Below, in pieces: positions 1 to 6,453 of a stretch of DNA of 8,306 bases (its first letter is position 1; every line of letters starts with the position of its first letter). Both the position numbers and the translations under genes were made by a program. Where the stretch lies: assembly GCA_030751555.1 (NCBI GenBank), contig JASMFX010000097.1, positions 1-8,306 on the forward strand, in the 5' to 3' direction. The notes under the pieces are model-generated. The model did not search any database. It was not told where the DNA came from and was given only the letters and a program-made list of their open reading frames with translations. This DNA is from Candidatus Woesearchaeota archaeon (GTDB taxonomy: Archaea; Nanoarchaeota; Nanoarchaeia; Woesearchaeales; CALCXY01).

Positions 1-1931
1 ACAAAAGCCATGTCATCCCCAGTACATTCTGCTAATTCAGTGATAAGCGGCTTTGCTTTAACCCCGACAGCAGATAGTGTGACGTGGCAATACTCTCTAA
101 CACTGAGCTTTTCAGAAATCTGTCGATCAATAAATTGAGGAGAACACTGAACAGTACTCATGTAAAAGTTAGGATCAGGATCCTCATCAGATCTTGAGAT
201 AAACAACTGCTCTTGAGCACCCTTTGCATTCCCTACAAAGTCTGTAAAAGTAAAGAAGAGTTGGGCATTTAAAGGGCCGGATATATCAATAGGAGGTGTT
301 TCCCAAGTGCAAACGTGATTATTTTCTTCAGTTGTTGCTTGGCAATTACCCTCTAGTGGCCCAACATCTCCAAAAATAGTAGTTACTAATTGTGCATCTA
401 CAGAGGTTTCTTCAGTAAGGTTAGCAGTTATGCTTAGAACATCTCCTTTTATGGCAAATCCTTCAGGTAGAGGCACTTGTCCTGGCACTACATTGACTTC
501 TAAATTGATAATCTTTGGTTTTGACTTATCAACTAATACTTCAATTTCCTTTATTTCTGATGCTGCATTACCTAGATCATCCCTTGTGGTGAATGTAGAT
601 TTTACCTTAGCAGTCTTCCCACTGCCTAGATTAATATCGCCAATAACCCAAGTGCAGGAATTTGCAGTACAAGAACTTGCTTTAACATTATCTCCTAATC
701 CAATGCCAGATAGATCTAGGAATACCTTGCCCTCGCTAACACCAACAACATCATCTATCGTAGCAGTGAAATTAAAATCATCACCAATAATATTGGTACC
801 ATTAAATTCCCCTAAACTTGTTGTGATATCAGTCACAATAGGACCTTCTATGTCTCGAGTAATTGTTCCAAGGGTTACAGGAGCCTCAAGCTTGTTCCCA
901 GCACGATCCACTGCATTGATTTGAACAATAGGAGCTTTAGTCTCATAAAGAATAAGGTTAAAATTCCAAAGACATTTATGTTTATCAGTCCCTATTTTCT
1001 GGCAGCTGCTCCTTGGCGTATCTGGAAATAACTCTAAATCAGTAAGATCTGCCTTGACACTTGTCTCAATCAGATCATTGTCAGTAATATTTACAATCAG
1101 ACTTGCACCAATGACATTGCCTCCAATAAATTCAATAGGTTTCCCGTTAAAATCTATTAAAGCAGAGGATTCAATCTGGGGTAAGCTTGAATCAACAGTG
1201 AAATCATCACACCTCAAACCGCTGGATTTTTGATCAAATCTGTCAAAGGCCTGTACGCAAAGCCTAAAGTCTCCATCACCACTAGGCACACTTACAGTCA
1301 TATTCCCAGTAAAGTCACAAGGAGCATTATCAATATTAACAGTATTCAAAAGATTGCCTGCTAAGTCATCCTGTCTGATTTCAAGCTTTTTGAGACCAAC
1401 ACAGTCATTATTATTAGTTGCATAAGCCCCATCCTCAAGTGAGAAACTCACATTAACATTGCTACTAGCACCTAATTCCGGCTCAACATCAAACAAGGTT
1501 ACTGTAGGTGCTTGATCATCAACAATAATAGTTGCAGTATCCTGAGCACCAGCATAATTCCCATCCTCATCAAAGAGATTCACCTGATAGCTAAATGTTC
1601 CTCCTGGAAGAATATTTTCCCTGTCTGAAACACAGTTAAAACTGCCACCAGATCCACTGCACTGCCCAAAGAGCAAGAAAGGTCCATTGCCATTTATCCG
1701 AGTTCGTAATTGATTTCCTGATAAGGATTCTGCACCATCTAAATCTACCTCTACATTCATAACAGTGGTATCAATCCTTTTTCTAAACTCAGTAAATCCA
1801 TCATCTCCCTCAATGCTTGCAATTCTCACAGCGTTAACAGCCATTACACGTGAAGAATATACTGGCAATCCAATGATTAACACTATCATAAACAGTGCAA
1901 TACATTTTTGTAAGGCTATTGTTTGTTTCAT
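1..1931 (-). CDS. Secreted multidomain Ig-like repeat surface protein (C-terminus beyond left edge)
   Basis: The frame is open from ATG at 1931 to the window edge (643 residues, no stop), so the protein is partial. Residues about 1-32 form a Sec-type signal: a short basic start (MKQ...K), a hydrophobic core FMIVLIIGLPV, then small residues. The rest is a chain of beta-sandwich repeats of about 110 residues. Their boundaries are marked by VDDQAP (137), VDSSLP (246), RDIEGP (359) and VDKSKP (467), and repeats end in turns such as AVDRAGN (340-346) and FTDFVGN (562-568), as in bacterial/archaeal Ig-like (Big) folds. Most repeats carry a cysteine pair, with C-x-W in three of them (C320-L-W, C426-T-W, C541-T-W), suggesting one disulphide per domain. 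The start is fixed by a 4-nt ATGA overlap with the stop of the upstream gene, so translation is probably coupled. It is likely a surface or adhesion protein; ligand and anchor are unknown. Confidence 0.85.
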   Translation of the reverse strand, partial: MKQTIALQKCIALFMIVLIIGLPVYSSRVMAVNAVRIASIEGDDGFTEFRKRIDTTVMNVEVDLDGAESLSGNQLRTRINGNGPFLLFGQCSGSGGSFNCVSDRENILPGGTFSYQVNLFDEDGNYAGAQDTATIIVDDQAPTVTLFDVEPELGASSNVNVSFSLEDGAYATNNNDCVGLKKLEIRQDDLAGNLLNTVNIDNAPCDFTGNMTVSVPSGDGDFRLCVQAFDRFDQKSSGLRCDDFTVDSSLPQIESSALIDFNGKPIEFIGGNVIGASLIVNITDNDLIETSVKADLTDLELFPDTPRSSCQKIGTDKHKCLWNFNLILYETKAPIVQINAVDRAGNKLEAPVTLGTITRDIEGPIVTDITTSLGEFNGTNIIGDDFNFTATIDDVVGVSEGKVFLDLSGIGLGDNVKASSCTANSCTWVIGDINLGSGKTAKVKSTFTTRDDLGNAASEIKEIEVLVDKSKPKIINLEVNVVPGQVPLPEGFAIKGDVLSITANLTEETSVDAQLVTTIFGDVGPLEGNCQATTEENNHVCTWETPPIDISGPLNAQLFFTFTDFVGNAKGAQEQLFISRSDEDPDPNFYMSTVQCSPQFIDRQISEKLSVREYCHVTLSAVGVKAKPLITELAECTGDDMAF

Positions 1932-4030
1932 CTTGGTGTAAGTGCTGATCTATAGATCATGCTGTAAGTCTCCATCTGTGTGAAAATGTTGATATCATCT
2001 AAACCTAATTCCTCAATTGGACTACCAGGAAGATCTGCTTCCAACACAAAAAATGTCAAAGTATCGTTCTGGAGTTGATCAAAAGTAAAAGTATGATTGA
2101 GCAATGCACCGCCAATAAGCATGCTTTTGTTAAAATTCACCTCAATAGGCGTTTTTTCTTCACAACTGAATATTCCTGGTTTTGTACAGATCTCTTTAGT
2201 AAATGTAAAAGGCTCATCTGTTTGCAGTTTAATGCTTATCTCATAGGTTCCAGGATAGAGCTGCACTTCATGATCATCTCCTGCTTCATAGGACTCAATA
2301 GTTGAGTAATCACCATCCTCAGGAATACCTAGCCGAGTAAATATCAGTGTGGAGATTTCCTTGTCATCTAGTGGAAGAGGAACAGGGTTCAAATTCCAGA
2401 ATCCTCCTCCTTTTGTGAGCTTGAATTTCTTAACTTCATAAGGTACATCTTCACGCTTAAACAAAGACATGTTAATGCTGTAAGTCTCATCAAGCTTTGG
2501 AGAGAGATGCACTGTCCTCTTCAAATAGTCTGGATGCAAAAACGATACTAATCCTCCTAAACAGATTGGAAACTGCTCAGTTAGCTCTCCAGATAAGGGG
2601 GTTTTTCCAATAAAGCAGCTCTCTCTTCCGCAGGAAAACGTTACTTGGGCACTCTCAACATTGCTATTAGCACCTTCCTCTACAACCTTAACGCTAATAT
2701 TTCCTGAATTTCTTTTGTCAATATCGCAAAGCTGAGAACTCTGTCTTATGCTAAGAGCATCAAGCTGTAAAAAGTCCTTATCCATCCGCTCATTGTTTCT
2801 AATATTCGCTTCAAGCATAAACTGGAATTTATAGCCCTGATTATTCAAAGCAGCAGGATCATACACTTCAACAAGAACAGGAAAACTAATGTCGTAGAGG
2901 AAAGTGTAGCGTTGAATTCCTAAAACAGGAAGCAGCTCAGTGCCCACAGATTCTGGAGTGCAGAGTTCACCATCACAATTAAGATTAAAGTAGATATCCC
3001 ACCAATCAAGATAGCTGTAGAACACCTTAAAATCCTCTGCATCAGGACTTGCTGGAATCAACATCCCTTGATTATACATGGCCTCCCTTCGAGGCTCGCC
3101 AATAATAGTCACAGGATTGTGATTGATAGTGTTATAGACCCTCAATCCTTGGATATAAACTCCTAGCATGCTTTTTATCAATCCAGCAACCTGGCTCTTA
3201 AACCAATGAGTAGTAGAACCAAATTCAAATGTCACTCCTGACCTTGGAGGCAACATATTTTCATCCACAGAGGAAAAAGCAACAAGCAGATTAAGAACTG
3301 ATTTTTCAATATACTGCTGATCCATCTGGATAGTTGTAAGACTAGTGGCCTGCTCAAACATCTTCTTCATATTCACAGGAATTCTGACAAAAAATTCATC
3401 TAAGCTGGTTGTTCCGTCTTTAATCACTTCGATTGGATAATTTACAACAAAAAGAACATCTGAAGAAGTGACTGTTGTAGTGGTATCTACCTCGCCAACC
3501 TCCTTGATTTCAAATCCTGCATCTATTAATGGACCAAAATTAGTAAGGCAATCAGGCAAGTTCTCATTAACATAGGTATCTAGTTGACCCTCAATGCTTG
3601 GTTCTCCATCCCCTCTGTAGAGACTAGGCCGTTTTGAATCAAAGTTACAATTTGCCTCGCAACTATTGTCGCTTTCCAAGTAATACCAATAAGGAACCAT
3701 GGTTCCTGAACCAGGAGGATGCTCGACTAACTCAGATTCTGTTGATTTGTCTGCAAAAAATAAGCCAGCCTTCTCAACATCAATATAACCGCCTTGCAAT
3801 CCAAGCACCTGCAAGCCCTCTGTAGCTACATGGATAATGCAATTATCAATAAAATTGCTAATAGGTTGAAACTCAACAGGAACATCTACAACTTTTGACT
3901 GGACATCACGATCTGATGTACTTTTATCAGAAAGAGTGAAGAATATCAAAGCCCCTGCCACAATGATTACACCAAGTACTAAAAACAGGCTAAGCTGCCC
4001 CTTCCTCTCCAAATTATGGCTTTTTCTCAT
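1928..4030 (-). CDS. Large membrane-anchored protein with class III (prepilin-like) signal sequence
   Basis: I start it at ATG 4030 (700 residues); a TTG 12 nt further upstream would add four residues. The N-terminus is charged, then reads ERKGQLSLF and a hydrophobic stretch (residues 13-33). K-G-Q before a hydrophobic helix is the archaeal class III signal pattern, cut by EppA/FlaK-type prepilin peptidases between G11 and Q12. The helix would then anchor or assemble the protein, with about 665 residues outside. A conserved-looking C64 ... GLQGGY (77-82) block follows. Around 441-524 is a small beta domain resembling carboxypeptidase-regulatory/PEGA-like folds (cysteines at 467, 472 and 490), with a further beta-rich region to the C-terminus. 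I recognise no enzyme motif. At 700 residues it is far longer than a normal pilin, so it may be a tip or adhesin subunit. It overlaps its neighbours on both sides (17 nt and 4 nt), so it is in an operon. Confidence 0.85.
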   Translation of the reverse strand: MRKSHNLERKGQLSLFLVLGVIIVAGALIFFTLSDKSTSDRDVQSKVVDVPVEFQPISNFIDNCIIHVATEGLQVLGLQGGYIDVEKAGLFFADKSTESELVEHPPGSGTMVPYWYYLESDNSCEANCNFDSKRPSLYRGDGEPSIEGQLDTYVNENLPDCLTNFGPLIDAGFEIKEVGEVDTTTTVTSSDVLFVVNYPIEVIKDGTTSLDEFFVRIPVNMKKMFEQATSLTTIQMDQQYIEKSVLNLLVAFSSVDENMLPPRSGVTFEFGSTTHWFKSQVAGLIKSMLGVYIQGLRVYNTINHNPVTIIGEPRREAMYNQGMLIPASPDAEDFKVFYSYLDWWDIYFNLNCDGELCTPESVGTELLPVLGIQRYTFLYDISFPVLVEVYDPAALNNQGYKFQFMLEANIRNNERMDKDFLQLDALSIRQSSQLCDIDKRNSGNISVKVVEEGANSNVESAQVTFSCGRESCFIGKTPLSGELTEQFPICLGGLVSFLHPDYLKRTVHLSPKLDETYSINMSLFKREDVPYEVKKFKLTKGGGFWNLNPVPLPLDDKEISTLIFTRLGIPEDGDYSTIESYEAGDDHEVQLYPGTYEISIKLQTDEPFTFTKEICTKPGIFSCEEKTPIEVNFNKSMLIGGALLNHTFTFDQLQNDTLTFFVLEADLPGSPIEELGLDDINIFTQMETYSMIYRSALTPR

Positions 4031-4172
4031 TCTTATATCCAAGTTTTATTAATTTCTCAATGTAATTAGAAAGCTTCATAGTACGTTCATCGCATTCTTT
4101 ATCTAATAAATCAACGAGAGAAATATCTAATGTAATACTTACCCTTTTCTTGGTCACTTCTCCCTTAGGCAT
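4014..4172 (-). CDS. Small ribbon-helix-helix DNA-binding protein, first gene of the surface operon
   Basis: A 52-codon frame from ATG 4172 to TAA 4014. The protein has the plain ribbon-helix-helix (Arc/MetJ/CopG) layout. A basic N-tail (KKR, 8-10) leads into a strand with alternating side chains (VSITLD, 11-16). Helix A (about 18-29, SLVDLLDKECDE) and helix B (about 34-46, LSNYIEKLIKLGY) follow, with a Ser-Asn at the start of helix B as in many relatives, then a short lysine-rich tail. The family binds DNA as a dimer through the paired strand. Its last 17 nt overlap the start of the class III signal protein, so the two are co-transcribed. It most plausibly regulates the surface operon and itself. 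No nearby toxin-like partner is encoded downstream, so it does not look like an antitoxin. No clear Shine-Dalgarno site precedes it. Confidence 0.82.
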   Translation of the reverse strand: MPKGEVTKKRVSITLDISLVDLLDKECDERTMKLSNYIEKLIKLGYKNEKKP

Positions 4173-4201
4173 CTTTGTGGTTAATCTGATCTTATTTTAG
4201 G

Positions 4202-4210
4202 CTAAATAAG
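4202..4210 (-). promoter_or_regulatory. Possible TATA box for the surface operon
   Basis: Read on the minus strand this is CTTATTTAG, about 34 nt upstream of the ribbon-helix-helix ATG. The spacing would place transcription start only a few bases before the ATG, as in short-leader archaeal genes. The match to a TATA box is weak. The 4402-4410 site is an alternative that would give a long leader. Confidence 0.3.
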
Positions 4211-4216
4211 AGTAAA

Positions 4217-4258
4217 TGAGACTGAATCCAGCATCTAGGGGTGCTAAATCCAGCCTCA
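4217..4258 (-). repeat. 17-bp RNA-type hairpin upstream of the surface operon
   Basis: On the minus strand, arm TGAGGCTGGATTTAGCA pairs over all 17 positions with TGCTGGATTCAGTCTCA across an 8-nt loop (CCCCTAGA). Thirteen pairs are Watson-Crick and four are G-U. Read as plus-strand RNA, the four G-U pairs become A-C mismatches, so the fold is strand-specific. This indicates a structured minus-strand transcript rather than a symmetric DNA site. It lies 45 nt before the ribbon-helix-helix gene and downstream of the toxin gene. It could be a leader element, a processed small RNA or part of a terminator; a T-containing but not pure T stretch follows it. Confidence 0.65.
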
Positions 4259-4269
4259 GGCATTTGGCG

Positions 4270-4283
4270 AAAAAACAAAAAAA
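4270..4283 (-). terminator. T-rich tract, possible terminator of the toxin transcript or a short RNA
   Basis: The minus strand reads T7-G-T6 here. Archaeal RNA polymerase stops at U-rich tracts without needing a hairpin. The tract is about 165 nt past the toxin stop and about 100 nt before the next gene, a suitable place to end the toxin-antitoxin transcript or an RNA starting near 4380. Confidence 0.5.
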
Positions 4284-4329
4284 CATGAATCTGGGAAACA
4301 GAAATACATACTTAAAAGTAGGATTTATC

Positions 4330-4384
4330 TGATTTATACTACAAGTATTTTTAATCTTATTTATCATTTTTATAGTATAAATCA
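4330..4384. repeat. 12-bp inverted repeat in the toxin-to-surface-operon gap
   Basis: TGATTTATACTA at 4330-4341 is matched exactly by its reverse complement TAGTATAAATCA at 4373-4384, with 31 AT-rich bases between. It could be a stem at the 5' end of a minus-strand RNA from the 4402-4410 TATA box, or an operator. In DNA this AT-rich, a 12-bp repeat at this range is not far from chance. Confidence 0.4.
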
Positions 4385-4401
4385 TACTTTTTAGAATAAG
4401 G

Positions 4402-4410
4402 ATATATAAA
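4402..4410 (-). promoter_or_regulatory. TATA-like box downstream of the toxin gene
   Basis: The minus strand reads TTTATATAT, a good archaeal TATA sequence. Initiation would fall near 4380, at the edge of the 12-bp inverted repeat. It could drive a short RNA ending in the T tract at 4270-4283, or a leader of about 200 nt for the ribbon-helix-helix gene that would include the 17-bp hairpin. I do not support the 62-codon frame that begins at 4385. Confidence 0.4.
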
Positions 4411-4449
4411 TGTTGCGTTAAAATCCAGTGAAAATTGGATTACAGAAAG

Positions 4450-4755
4450 CTACTTTTTTAAATCCTTAAAGATTTTCTCAAAATCTTTATATCCTGCCTT
4501 TCTTCCAAAAACACCTAAAATCGTAACATGCTCAGAATCTGGCATAAAAACAGCGTACATGAGACGAGAATATTGTTGATTTAATGAAACCTTCACCTTA
4601 AATACAAACTTGTATCCTTCATGCTTGGGAAATCGAAAAGGATTCTTTTTAATCAGATTCACCTTGTCTTGAATGACAGCCCTAGTTTTTTCATCATAAC
4701 CATTCCATTGCTTGAGAAAGAAATGAGTGAACTTCAGATTAAATCTTAAGCCCAT
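4450..4755 (-). CDS. RelE/ParE-superfamily toxin of a type II toxin-antitoxin pair
   Basis: A 101-residue protein from ATG 4755. Length and layout fit the RelE/ParE fold: an N-terminal strand (FNLKF), two helices (about 12-38), a KNPFRFPKHEGYKFVFKVKV segment, then strands SRLMYAVF and HVTILGVFGRK and a C-terminal helix ending in lysines. Family members are either mRNA-cleaving ribosome-dependent nucleases (RelE, YafQ, HigB) or gyrase poisons (ParE); the sequence alone does not settle which. Basic residues and the aromatic Y58 would be compatible with an RNase, but this is weak. It follows the antitoxin with a 17-nt overlap. A good Shine-Dalgarno site (GGAGAT, 4764-4769, 8 nt spacing) lies inside the antitoxin reading frame. 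Confidence 0.85.
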   Translation of the reverse strand: MGLRFNLKFTHFFLKQWNGYDEKTRAVIQDKVNLIKKNPFRFPKHEGYKFVFKVKVSLNQQYSRLMYAVFMPDSEHVTILGVFGRKAGYKDFEKIFKDLKK

Positions 4756-4993
4756 GCTTTTTCATCTCCTTTTCAGATAATAACAAACCTTCTGATTCAG
4801 CTTTTTGAAGGAGCAAAAATAGCTTTCGTTCATCCTCAGTTAATATGGCATCTTTCATTTGGAAATCTGCAAGCTCTTTCCTTAATCCTTCTCGTACTAA
4901 TTCAGAAAAGTTTGCAAAATATCCCTGCTCTACAAGTTCTTGTGACTTATTAAATAATGCTTCAGGTATATTTACATTAATGCGTGTGTTCAT
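4739..4993 (-). CDS. Ribbon-helix-helix antitoxin
   Basis: An 84-residue protein from ATG 4991-4993. The N-terminal half is a ribbon-helix-helix DNA-binding domain: strand TRINVNIP (3-10), helix A about 11-22, and helix B SELVREGLRKEL (about 30-41). The C-terminal half (about 42-84) is acidic and lysine-rich, the part that in this family wraps around and blocks the toxin. It is the first gene of the pair, as usual. A Shine-Dalgarno site (AAGGTGAT, 4999-5006, 5 nt spacing) and a TATA box at 5028-5035 support this start. The palindrome over the Shine-Dalgarno site fits autoregulation by the antitoxin or by the toxin-antitoxin complex. Confidence 0.88.
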   Translation of the reverse strand: MNTRINVNIPEALFNKSQELVEQGYFANFSELVREGLRKELADFQMKDAILTEDERKLFLLLQKAESEGLLLSEKEMKKHGLKI

Positions 4994-5015
4994 TATACAT
5001 CACCTTGATGTATAA
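4993..5015. promoter_or_regulatory. Palindromic operator over the antitoxin Shine-Dalgarno site and start
   Basis: Two perfect 9-bp arms, TTATACATC (4993-5001) and GATGTATAA (5007-5015), flank a 5-bp centre. They cover the Shine-Dalgarno site and touch the ATG. With initiation expected near 5004, a bound ribbon-helix-helix dimer would block transcription. As RNA, the arms could instead hide the ribosome binding site. Confidence 0.65.
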
Positions 5016-5027
5016 ATAGTGTATTAG

Positions 5028-5035
5028 TTTATAAA
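5028..5035 (-). promoter_or_regulatory. TATA box of the toxin-antitoxin operon
   Basis: TTTATAAA, centred about 38 bp upstream of the antitoxin ATG. Initiation 26-27 bp downstream would fall near 5004 and give a leader of about 11 nt that still contains the Shine-Dalgarno site. Confidence 0.6.
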
Positions 5036-5099
5036 GCTTGTTATTTTTAAGCAACAATTCAAAATGAATCACTTTTTCCAAAAAGGGGGAGGCTCTACC

Positions 5100-5130
5100 A
5101 AAAAAAGTAGTATTCACAAATAGCAAAAAA
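5100..5130 (-). terminator. Paired T tracts in the dapL-to-antitoxin gap
   Basis: On the minus strand there is T6 at 5125-5130 and T7 at 5100-5106, the latter bracketed by CTAC and GTAG. These are candidate secondary stop points for dapL transcripts, or the end of a small RNA from the GC-rich island just upstream. Confidence 0.4.
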
Positions 5131-5136
5131 TAGATC

Positions 5137-5219
5137 TGAGGTTGGGGCGGGCCCTCATGACAAGGTAGCATGTTGGGTGGCATATGCTCCAAAAACAAGA
5201 GGCATTTTAAATAGGGCCT
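5137..5219. other. GC-rich intergenic island, possible small structured RNA
   Basis: This stretch is clearly richer in G and C than the surrounding gaps. It holds TGAGG/CCTCA (5137-5141 with 5153-5157), AGCAT/ATGCT (5167-5171 with 5184-5188) and, as an alternative fold, GGGCCCT/AGGGCCT (5149-5155 with 5213-5219; six Watson-Crick pairs and one G-U). On the minus strand, ATTTAAAATG at about 5204-5213 resembles a TATA box and T6 at 5125-5130 could end a transcript. No reading frame here is convincing. It is not a tRNA: the 71-nt span has no T-loop consensus. Confidence 0.3.
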
Positions 5220-5228
5220 ATATTGAAG

Positions 5229-5234
5229 AAAAAA
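5229..5234 (-). terminator. T-rich terminator of dapL
   Basis: Eight nucleotides past the dapL stop codon the minus strand reads T6 followed by CTTC, a typical archaeal U-tract stop with no hairpin required. Confidence 0.5.
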
Positions 5235-5242
5235 CTATCCAG

Positions 5243-6412
5243 CTACAACTTCTTTATCCTTTCAGCAGCTTCCTTACATTCCTTGATTGTAGGAACTAAA
5301 GCAAACCGCACATATTCTTCACCAGGATTAACACCATCTACCTCTTGTGACAGAGCAACTCCTGGCGTAACAACTAAAGAAAACTTCTTATCAAGCAATT
5401 TCTTAGCGAAATCAAGGCTATTCATCCCTTTTTTCAGCTTCTGCCAAATATATATCGATGCCTTAGGAGAACAATCAGGAAAACCAGCCTCTTTCAAAGC
5501 ATTGCAGATAAGATTTCTTTTTGATTTATAGAGGGTATTAAACTCCTCAACATGCTTTTTATCTGAAAGCGCAGCAACAGCAGCATCCTGGATAAAAGTA
5601 GCAGTCCCAGAGTCAATATTTGTCTTTAATTTCTTAAAAGCTGAGATAATCCTCTCGTCACCCATCATCCAACCTACTCTGTAGCCAGTCATAGCACTTC
5701 TTTTAGATAATGAATGTGAAGCAACAATCCCTTCCCTATCCAATTCCAATATACTAATTGGCTTTTCCTCAAAATAATTATCAGCATATGCTTCATCTGA
5801 ACAGATAATAATGTTGTTATCATGTGCAAAATCTATTGCTTCCTTGTAAAATTCCTTGGTAGCCACTTGAGCAGTAGGATTATTAGGATAGTTCAACCAC
5901 AAAATCTTAGCTTTCTTCCTAACCTCATCAGGCACTGCACTTAAATCAGGAAAAAAGTTATTCTCTTCTGTGAGGTTCATAAAATGCGGCTTTCCCTCTG
6001 CAAATAAGGTTCCTCGCTCCCATGGAGGATAGCCAGGATTTGGAATTAAAACATAATCTCCAGGATTAACAAAAGCCTCTGGAAAGTTGAATAATGCTTC
6101 TTTACTTCCTAGAGTAGAACAAATTTCCTTTTCAGGATCCAAACTAACCCTAAATCTATCATCACAATAAGCAGCTATCTCCTTTCTAAAGTCAATATCC
6201 CCTACATAATTGGGATACCCATAGTCTTTTCTCTTATCAATAGCTCTTTTACAATAATTTCGAATAACACCAGAAGTTGGCTCTTTAGGATCTCCTACTC
6301 CAAAGTCTATCACAGGAGCTCCTGATTTCTTCAATTCATCCACTTTTTTGTCAATCTCTGCGAATGCATACGCAGGCAGTGACTTGATTCTCTTGCTTAG
6401 TTCCACCTTCAT
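5243..6412 (-). CDS. dapL: LL-diaminopimelate aminotransferase (DapL2 type)
   Basis: A PLP-dependent class I aminotransferase that converts tetrahydrodipicolinate and glutamate directly to LL-diaminopimelate, skipping the acylated steps. I use ATG 6412 (389 residues). The longer frame from 6514 adds 34 residues translated through the promoter. Seen: LPAYAFAEID near the N-terminus (12-21), GVGDP (38-42), YPNYVG (66-71), LGSKEA (101-106), YPNNPT (175-180; N178 contacts PLP), SDEAY (205-209; D206 binds the pyridine nitrogen), SLSKRSAMTGYRVG (234-247; K237 is the Schiff-base lysine, R245 the phosphate ligand) and EYVRFAL (R369, substrate carboxylate). The sequence follows the DapL2 pattern closely from end to end. 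SLSKR also recalls actinobacterial DapC, but dapF and lysA nearby favour DapL. It has its own TATA box and a GGTG ribosome site. Confidence 0.85.
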   Translation of the reverse strand: MKVELSKRIKSLPAYAFAEIDKKVDELKKSGAPVIDFGVGDPKEPTSGVIRNYCKRAIDKRKDYGYPNYVGDIDFRKEIAAYCDDRFRVSLDPEKEICSTLGSKEALFNFPEAFVNPGDYVLIPNPGYPPWERGTLFAEGKPHFMNLTEENNFFPDLSAVPDEVRKKAKILWLNYPNNPTAQVATKEFYKEAIDFAHDNNIIICSDEAYADNYFEEKPISILELDREGIVASHSLSKRSAMTGYRVGWMMGDERIISAFKKLKTNIDSGTATFIQDAAVAALSDKKHVEEFNTLYKSKRNLICNALKEAGFPDCSPKASIYIWQKLKKGMNSLDFAKKLLDKKFSLVVTPGVALSQEVDGVNPGEEYVRFALVPTIKECKEAAERIKKL

Positions 6413-6445
6413 TTTCACACCTAAGAAGGGATAAGTTCTGCATAA

Positions 6446-6453
6446 TTTATAAA
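6446..6453 (-). promoter_or_regulatory. TATA box of dapL
   Basis: TTTATAAA preceded by AACC, centred about 37 bp upstream of ATG 6412. Initiation near 6423 gives a leader of about 11 nt with AGGTG just before the start. This supports the short DapL start over the one at 6514. Confidence 0.65.

Noticed and set aside
430..924. 164-codon plus-strand open frame
   Set aside because: It lies wholly opposite the Ig-repeat protein, whose repeat pattern, signal peptide and operon overlap are clear. The plus-strand product shows no domain.
1946..1959. 14-bp perfect palindrome TGATCTATAGATCA near the end of the prepilin-like gene
   Set aside because: It lies in coding sequence, and a palindrome of this size is expected about once by chance in a window this long and AT-rich.
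4197..4385. 62-codon minus-strand frame with a hydrophobic middle
   Set aside because: Its codons cover the T tract and the 17-bp RNA hairpin, which explain the sequence better. The product is just translated AT-rich DNA, with no recognisable pattern.
4422..4441. 6-bp hairpin AATCCA/TGGATT just after the toxin stop, as a terminator
   Set aside because: The stem is short and only four T residues follow on the minus strand; the T tract at 4270-4283 is a better candidate.
5158..5169. ACAAGGTAGC, identical to a conserved stretch near the 3' end of 16S rRNA
   Set aside because: The match is only 10 nt; sequence on both sides does not follow 16S, so it is taken as coincidence.
4977..5198. 73-codon minus-strand frame upstream of the antitoxin
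   Set aside because: It runs through the TATA box, operator and T tracts, and its composition is not protein-like.
5149..5220. tRNA-like span: 7-bp closing helix around 71 nt plus a following A
   Set aside because: There is no T-arm consensus, no credible D-arm and no anticodon stem-loop of the right size.
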